From IMG/VR virus record IMGVR_UViG_3300009538_000081, positions 1 through 34,650 of that record: a stretch of 34,650 nt of DNA. One strand, given 5' to 3'. This DNA comes from a virus. A program made the position numbers and the translations under genes. Below are positions 31,685 to 34,650 of this stretch, piece by piece (positions within the stretch are counted from its first letter, which is position 1; every line of letters starts with the position of its first letter). Below the pieces are notes generated by a model. That model saw only the letters and a program-made list of their open reading frames with translations, ran no database searches and was not told the DNA's origin.

Positions 31685-31840
31685 GGGGGCATCCAGAAAG
31701 TCCGCCGAACTAACTCGGCTAAGATTATTTGCTGGCTCTGCCCCCACCAATTAAGGGATTTCGGCCTGCGGGCCTTAATCTCGGAGGGGGCGAGCACGGT
31801 TTGTTAAATACAGCCCAATACTCGCCAGCCCTCCACTTAT
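31685..31840 (+). ncRNA. Structured intergenic RNA block with successive stems
   Basis: Four stems can form in order: GGGGGCA / TGCCCCC (31685-31691 and 31739-31745) enclosing GCCGA / TCGGC; ATTAAGG / CCTTAAT (31750-31756 and 31773-31779) around a GGCC-rich loop; GGAGGG-GGCGAG / CTCGCC-AG-CCCTCC (31783-31794 and 31821-31834); and CCTCCA-CTTA-TGGAGG (31830-31845). The last overlaps both the third stem and the tRNA-like element downstream, so alternative folds compete. No convincing gene occupies this stretch. Probably an RNA element of the lysis transcript or a recombination/packaging site. Confidence 0.5.
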
Positions 31841-31902
31841 GGAGGTAGAACTCAATGGGAGTGTTCCGCTGAGGAAATGCTGGTTCGATTCCAGATACCT
31901 CC
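31841..31902 (+). other. tRNA-like or degenerate tRNA element
   Basis: GGAGGTA (31841-31847) pairs with TACCTCC at the far end, an acceptor-stem length of seven. ACTC-AATGG-GAGT resembles a short D-arm. CTGG-TTCGATT-CCAG is a T-arm with the canonical TTCGATT loop. TTCC-GCTGA-GGAA sits where the anticodon arm should be but is too short, so no normal seven-base anticodon loop can be set; the sequence CTGAGGA could be a remnant of a loop with GAG. Total length is 62 nt, about ten short, and no CCA follows. It may be a decayed tRNA, a tRNA-mimic, or part of an attachment site. Confidence 0.45.
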
Positions 31903-31933
31903 CCGAAAATTATTATTAAACTTAAACAAAACT

Positions 31934-32914
31934 ATGTGGATTATATCTTTCCTAAAAAATCTATTCTCGCAAAAAAGTCAAAGCAATGTTCCCGATAACC
32001 CGGGAGCTCTACCCAGTCCCTCAGATATCCGTGATATTACTTTATCTGCAGTCCAGGCCCCGATTGAGTTGAGACAGTTGCCGGAGTACTTTATGACTCC
32101 TTATCCACTGAAAATACTAAATCAAGGCAGCAGTCCGGCTTGCGTTGGATTTTCTTGCGCTGTTCTTAAGGCCGAGAAAGAAAGACGTGAACAGAATTCG
32201 GTCGACTTTGACGGATTATGGATTTACAACAAAGCGAAAGAGGTCGATGGCTATGCCGGAAAAGGCACTTATCTAAGAACGGGTATGAAGATTTTGAAAG
32301 ACGCTGGAGCCTTGCCTTCGGGGATGTCGCCGGTCTTAGAGGCCGAAGCGATGAAATATAAAATAGGCGCGTATGCGAAAGTAGATGATATTAGTTTTGA
32401 AGGATTAAAAGCGGCCATATACCAAAATGGCATTATCCTGGCCGGATTTTACGGCGATAAGCCCGGTTGGACGTCCGCCTATCTTAAACCGCCTAAGACC
32501 GTTGCCTTTGGTCACGCGATCGCTTTAATCGGCTGGAATAAGGATTATCTTGTCTTTCAGAATTCGTGGGGTGAAACGTGGGGCGAAAAAGGGATCGGAT
32601 ACATCCCTAAGGATTATCTGCCGTTCGAGGCCTGGGCGATTTTAGTCGATCTTCCGCTGGACTTTATAAGAGAAGAAAGACCAAAGCATACTTTTAATAA
32701 CGATATGGGATTAAATGATAAAAACGACGAGGTGCTATGGCTTCAGAAGTGCTTGAAATATCTCGGACATTTTCCTAAAATCGTAGAGCCCACAGGATTT
32801 TACGGTCAGATCACGGTCGGGGCGGTTGTCCAATTTCAGAAAGCATATGGTATCAGCCAAACAGGATTCGCCGGGACAAACACCCGGACAAAACTCAACG
32901 AATTATTTGCCTAA
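31934..32914 (+). CDS. Papain-fold cysteine peptidase with C-terminal PG-binding domain, probable endolysin
   Basis: This 326-residue protein has the papain-family catalytic set: QGSSPAC (Gln64, Cys70), GHAIALIGW (His194) and QNSWGETWG (Asn210), with a pro-like N-terminal segment. The C-terminal domain (about 260-326, EVLWLQKCLKYLG...GFYGQITVGAVVQFQKAYG) is a PG_binding_1-type fold. A peptidase joined to a wall-binding domain, next to holin-like genes, should cleave cell-wall peptides at lysis. Papain-type peptidases are less usual as endolysins than NlpC/P60 or CHAP, so a role in entry or in cleaving surface protein is also possible. I chose ATG 31934; a longer frame from 31877 would run through the tRNA-like element and looks artificial. 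No signal peptide, so export would need a holin. Confidence 0.75.
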   Translation: MWIISFLKNLFSQKSQSNVPDNPGALPSPSDIRDITLSAVQAPIELRQLPEYFMTPYPLKILNQGSSPACVGFSCAVLKAEKERREQNSVDFDGLWIYNKAKEVDGYAGKGTYLRTGMKILKDAGALPSGMSPVLEAEAMKYKIGAYAKVDDISFEGLKAAIYQNGIILAGFYGDKPGWTSAYLKPPKTVAFGHAIALIGWNKDYLVFQNSWGETWGEKGIGYIPKDYLPFEAWAILVDLPLDFIREERPKHTFNNDMGLNDKNDEVLWLQKCLKYLGHFPKIVEPTGFYGQITVGAVVQFQKAYGISQTGFAGTNTRTKLNELFA

Positions 32915-32916
32915 CA

Positions 32917-32940
32917 AAGGTCGATAAGTGATACATTAAC
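32917..32940 (+). promoter_or_regulatory. GGTCG motif, full match, before the holin gene
   Basis: AAGGTCGATAAGTGATACAT starts at 32917 and continues to ATTAAC at 32940, matching GGTCG-N2-AAG-N-GATA-N-ATTAA at every fixed position without gaps, like the copy at 18197. It ends 20 bases before the ATG at 32961. Confidence 0.5.
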
Positions 32941-32960
32941 AATAGTTAACACATACGTTT

Positions 32961-33221
32961 ATGAATAAATTATTAGCATCAAGCGTTGATCCAGAGAAAT
33001 TAAGTTTAACGGTAAAGGGAGTTTTGGGCGGACTCGCCACTTTGATACTTTTATTAGCAACTTCGTTCGGAGTGAGTCTTTCCCAGGGAGATTTGCAAAC
33101 GGCTATTAACGGCATAGGAGATTTAATAGTTGCGATCGGTGGAATAGTTTCGACTGCCGCTATTGTCTACGGTGCCGTTAGAAAAATCGTAGTGGCCTTC
33201 CAGAAGAAGAACTCTGGTTAA
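32961..33221 (+). CDS. Two-helix holin-like protein
   Basis: The 86-residue protein has two hydrophobic helices, about 22-43 (GVLGGLATLILLLATSFGV) and 51-73 (INGIGDLIVAIGGIVSTAAI), joined by a short polar turn, and ends in a basic tail KKNSG. Small size, two membrane spans, charged tail and position right after the peptidase are the standard signs of a holin that opens the inner membrane at lysis. Which of the two membrane genes of this group is the pore-former is not decidable. A weak hairpin (AAAACA...TGTTTT, 33248-33283) downstream may end the lysis transcript. Confidence 0.65.
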   Translation: MNKLLASSVDPEKLSLTVKGVLGGLATLILLLATSFGVSLSQGDLQTAINGIGDLIVAIGGIVSTAAIVYGAVRKIVVAFQKKNSG

Positions 33222-33303
33222 AATAGGTTATTTTGCCAAACCGCCAAAAAACACGGCCTCCATTTGCCTCGCGGAGATGTTTTGAAACACGGGTTGATAC
33301 TTA

Positions 33304-33336
33304 ACACCTTGCTAATTTAGCAAGGTGTGTTATTAT
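33304..33336 (+). promoter_or_regulatory. Promoter overlapped by a perfect 12-bp palindrome (candidate operator)
   Basis: ACACCTTGCTAA (33304-33315) and TTAGCAAGGTGT (33317-33328) form a perfect inverted repeat around one base. It covers a possible -35 TTGCTA (33309-33314) and the spacer, followed 16 bases later by TATTAT (33331-33336). A repressor bound to the palindrome would block polymerase. The -10 ends nine bases before the ATG at 33346, giving a nearly leaderless message. As RNA it is a hairpin without a good U-tract. Confidence 0.6.
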
Positions 33337-33345
33337 GTAAGTACT

Positions 33346-33543
33346 ATGAAAAAGCGAATTAGAATAATTTTATCTTGGCCATGGTTTAAGATCTTTATTA
33401 TCTCGGCTATTTTTGTTTTTCTTTTGATTCAATGGGGCGATTTTAACGTAAGAAGACTTGATGCTTATACCAACTGCATTAAAACCTACGAGAAAGAAAG
33501 TTGTCGCCAGGGATTTTCAATTTCAAATATCTTTAGTTTTTAA
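33346..33543 (+). CDS. Small single-helix membrane protein, nearly leaderless
   Basis: The 65-residue protein has a basic start (MKKRIRIILSWPW), one hydrophobic helix (about 14-31, FKIFIISAIFVFLLIQWG) and a polar C-terminal half with two Cys (CIKTYEKESC). By the positive-inside rule the N-terminus should be cytoplasmic and the Cys-bearing end outside. It is not recognised. The operator-like promoter at 33304-33336 is dedicated to it, and its start lies about nine bases after the -10 box. It parallels the minus-strand membrane gene at 675-860: both are small, membrane-bound and have their own promoter next to the start. An immunity or exclusion protein is a plausible inference. Confidence 0.6.
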   Translation: MKKRIRIILSWPWFKIFIISAIFVFLLIQWGDFNVRRLDAYTNCIKTYEKESCRQGFSISNIFSF

Positions 33544-33569
33544 TTTAAGAATAGGACTTGACAGGTTTT

Positions 33570-33598
33570 TTGATTGGCTTAAGGTGTAGTATTACAAT
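33570..33598 (+). promoter_or_regulatory. Possible promoter for the integrase leader
   Basis: TTGATT (33570-33575) and TACAAT (33593-33598) are 17 bases apart. Transcription would start near 33605, at the foot of the first leader hairpin. A second candidate is the extended -10 TGTTATAAT (33645-33653), which has no good -35 and would yield an RNA lacking the first hairpin; the two starts would then give leaders of different folding. A TTGACA at 33558 lacks a -10 at the right distance. Confidence 0.4.
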
Positions 33599-33605
33599 TA
33601 AAAAC

Positions 33606-33719
33606 CCGTTAGCCCGAAAGGGCATGCATTACTAACGGAATTTGTGTTATAATCCAATTACGCCCCTGCCGAAAGGTGGGGAAACGACACAAACCCGGAG
33701 TAATGCCCGGGCTTTGTGT
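33606..33719 (+). promoter_or_regulatory. Integrase leader with mutually exclusive stems (RNA switch or att-type repeats)
   Basis: Fold A has three hairpins: CCGTTAG / CTAACGG (33606-33612 and 33632-33638) with an inner GCCC-GAAA-GGGC; CCCCTGCC-GAAA-GGTGGGG (33664-33682 area); and ACACAAA-CCCGG / CCGGG-C-TTTGTGT (33687-33719), ending at the integrase ATG (33721). Fold B pairs GCATTACT (33626-33633) with AGTAATGC (33699-33706) and TTTGTGT (33641-33647) with ACACAAA (33687-33693). TTTGTGTTAT is present at both 33641 and 33713. So ACACAAA can choose either copy. The same repeats could be protein-binding sites of an attachment region. Confidence 0.55.
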
Positions 33720-33720
33720 T

Positions 33721-34650
33721 ATGATAGAAGCAATCAAAAAATTCAGCGAGTGGAAAGTCTTGGGAGTTAAGGGCAATACGGCCTACGGTTATGACGGCCA
33801 TCTACGCCATTTCTGCGTGTTCTTGCGTGATCCGGACATTGCGGACATAACTTTAGACCAGATAATAGAATATCTTAGCTTGTGCCAAAAAATGGGTTTC
33901 CGGGGAAGTTCGCTTGAAAAATACGGCTTGGCTATCAAGGAGTTTTTGGATTTTTACCGCAAACAAAATTACAAAGTGATTGACCCTGACTTAGTGCCGG
34001 TCCCGAAGATATACGATAGGGCATTGCCGAGAGTAGCATCGGATGAAGACTTTGAGAAGTTGTTGGCGGTAATACCGAAAAACAACAACGCCTACTATAA
34101 CGTAAGAAATAGAGCAATAGTTTGGCTGCTTCACGATACCGGCGCCCGCGTGTCAGAAATTGCCAATCTTAACTTAGAAGACGTCAACCTGGTCAATCAA
34201 TTTGCTATTATTAAAACAGAAAAACGGAAAGACGATATGCCGTTCCGTAAGATATTTTGGACCAAAGAGTGTTATAACGAATTGAACCGCTGGTTGGAAA
34301 AAAGAAACGAGCTTATAATGAAGACGGAACTTGTAAATCCGGAAGATGAAAAAGCGTTGTTCTTATCGGTCAATGGCGGAGTATGTAGCGATGGTCGGGT
34401 AACAAGAAGGATGGACATCGAAGCAGTGGGTGAATTTCTAAGAAAGTTAAGCCGCCAAGCCGGACTGAAATACGCCATCAACCCGCATAGTTTCCGCCAC
34501 AGAATCGGCCATGAATTAGTAAAGCGTGGCGTTGAAGCTAACGCGTTATCGCAGATTCTTGGTCATAAAAGTTTGGACAGTAGCCGTATTTATACAATGC
34601 TTTCGGGATTGGAGCTTGGTAGGATTTACCATAAAGTGATGGGTAGGTAA
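33721..34650 (+). CDS. int: Tyrosine recombinase (integrase)
   Basis: This XerC/D-type recombinase should insert and excise the phage genome by strand exchange through a phosphotyrosine. The catalytic set is visible: Arg143 in TGARVSEI, a Lys in the EKRK turn (about 167-170), His256-x-x-Arg259 in PHSFRHRIG, His282 in LGHKSLDSS and nucleophile Tyr291 in SRIYTML. Residues about 1-85 form the SAM-like DNA-binding domain. Length (309) is normal. I use the ATG at 33721; a GTG at 33676 would extend into the leader hairpins and gives an unlikely N-terminus (MGKRHKPGVMP). It shows that the element is temperate or integrative. The start is covered by the leader structures. Confidence 0.92.
   Translation: MIEAIKKFSEWKVLGVKGNTAYGYDGHLRHFCVFLRDPDIADITLDQIIEYLSLCQKMGFRGSSLEKYGLAIKEFLDFYRKQNYKVIDPDLVPVPKIYDRALPRVASDEDFEKLLAVIPKNNNAYYNVRNRAIVWLLHDTGARVSEIANLNLEDVNLVNQFAIIKTEKRKDDMPFRKIFWTKECYNELNRWLEKRNELIMKTELVNPEDEKALFLSVNGGVCSDGRVTRRMDIEAVGEFLRKLSRQAGLKYAINPHSFRHRIGHELVKRGVEANALSQILGHKSLDSSRIYTMLSGLELGRIYHKVMGR

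Noticed and set aside
31685-31749. Possible tRNA ending in CCA (GGGGGCA ... TGCCCCCACCA)
   Set aside because: The acceptor-like stem and CCA are present but there is no T-arm with TTCGA, no normal D-arm, and the anticodon-like loop lacks U33. Kept only as a structured RNA stem.
31877-31933. Upstream extension of the papain-fold peptidase
   Set aside because: The extra 19 residues would be encoded by the T-arm and acceptor of the tRNA-like element, and the A/T leader before 31934 matches the other starts.
33558-33592. TTGACA with TAGTAT as a promoter
   Set aside because: The spacing is 23 bases, too long for a sigma-70 promoter; TTGATT-17-TACAAT nearby fits better.
1-34650. Alternative genetic code (TGA read as Gly, as in some Patescibacteria)
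   Set aside because: TGA ends many genes at ATGA overlaps with properly spaced next genes, and no gene has an internal TGA.

Overview
The window reads as a tailed-phage or prophage genome segment, about 34.6 kb, with nearly every gene on the + strand. It holds a full virion-assembly set: terminase, portal, scaffold, HK97-type capsid, neck and tail genes, and a 2,035-residue virion protein. A lysis group and a tyrosine integrase follow. The host is most likely a member of the Patescibacteria/CPR (Parcubacteria-like). That is an inference from Ser/Thr-rich fibre repeats of the type STSTPRYTLDVWG, PG-binding domains with Thr-Pro linkers, and A/T-rich leaders mostly lacking Shine-Dalgarno sequences. 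TGA is used as a stop throughout, often in ATGA overlaps, so the standard bacterial code applies. The window starts on an ATG and ends on the integrase stop, so it was probably cropped at gene boundaries and true attachment sites may lie outside. No DNA polymerase, primase or helicase is present.

Layout. 1-900: an anchored coiled-coil gene, then a minus-strand island with a two-helix membrane protein expressed from a strong promoter, followed by a promoter-to-terminator unit that looks like a ~70-nt small RNA. 882-3933: small phage genes, a short cytosine-C5 methyltransferase, a YhcG-N-like protein and an N4/N6 methyltransferase. 3987-8002: small genes around the terminase subunits, including several small zinc-binding proteins. 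7999-8143: a promoter and a 21-bp stem terminator placed directly before the portal start. 8144-16096: portal, virion proteins, a secreted fibre-like protein, a phage sigma factor and small unknown genes. 16211-25292: scaffold, major capsid, beta-helix protein, propeller-like protein, fibre-like proteins, neck adaptor and a PG-binding coiled-coil protein. 25300-31407: the giant virion protein with a J-domain and an HExxH motif. 31412-33221: holin-like gene, a structured noncoding block with a tRNA-like end, a papain-fold peptidase with a PG-binding domain, and a second holin-like gene. 33304-34650: a palindromic operator-promoter for a leaderless membrane protein, then a leader with mutually exclusive pairings before the integrase.

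The least explained parts are between the genes. A motif of the form GGTCG-N2-AAG-N-GATA-N-ATTAA, in full or in part, lies 24-46 bases before seven starts, most of them virion genes. Because a sigma factor is encoded in the virion operon, this is a candidate late promoter set, although an RNA-processing or translation role is possible. Two promoter/terminator RNA units, paired hairpins around the beta-helix gene, a tRNA-like structured block and a bistable integrase leader suggest unusually heavy RNA-level control. All promoter, terminator and RNA calls were made by eye and need folding, covariation or RNA data.
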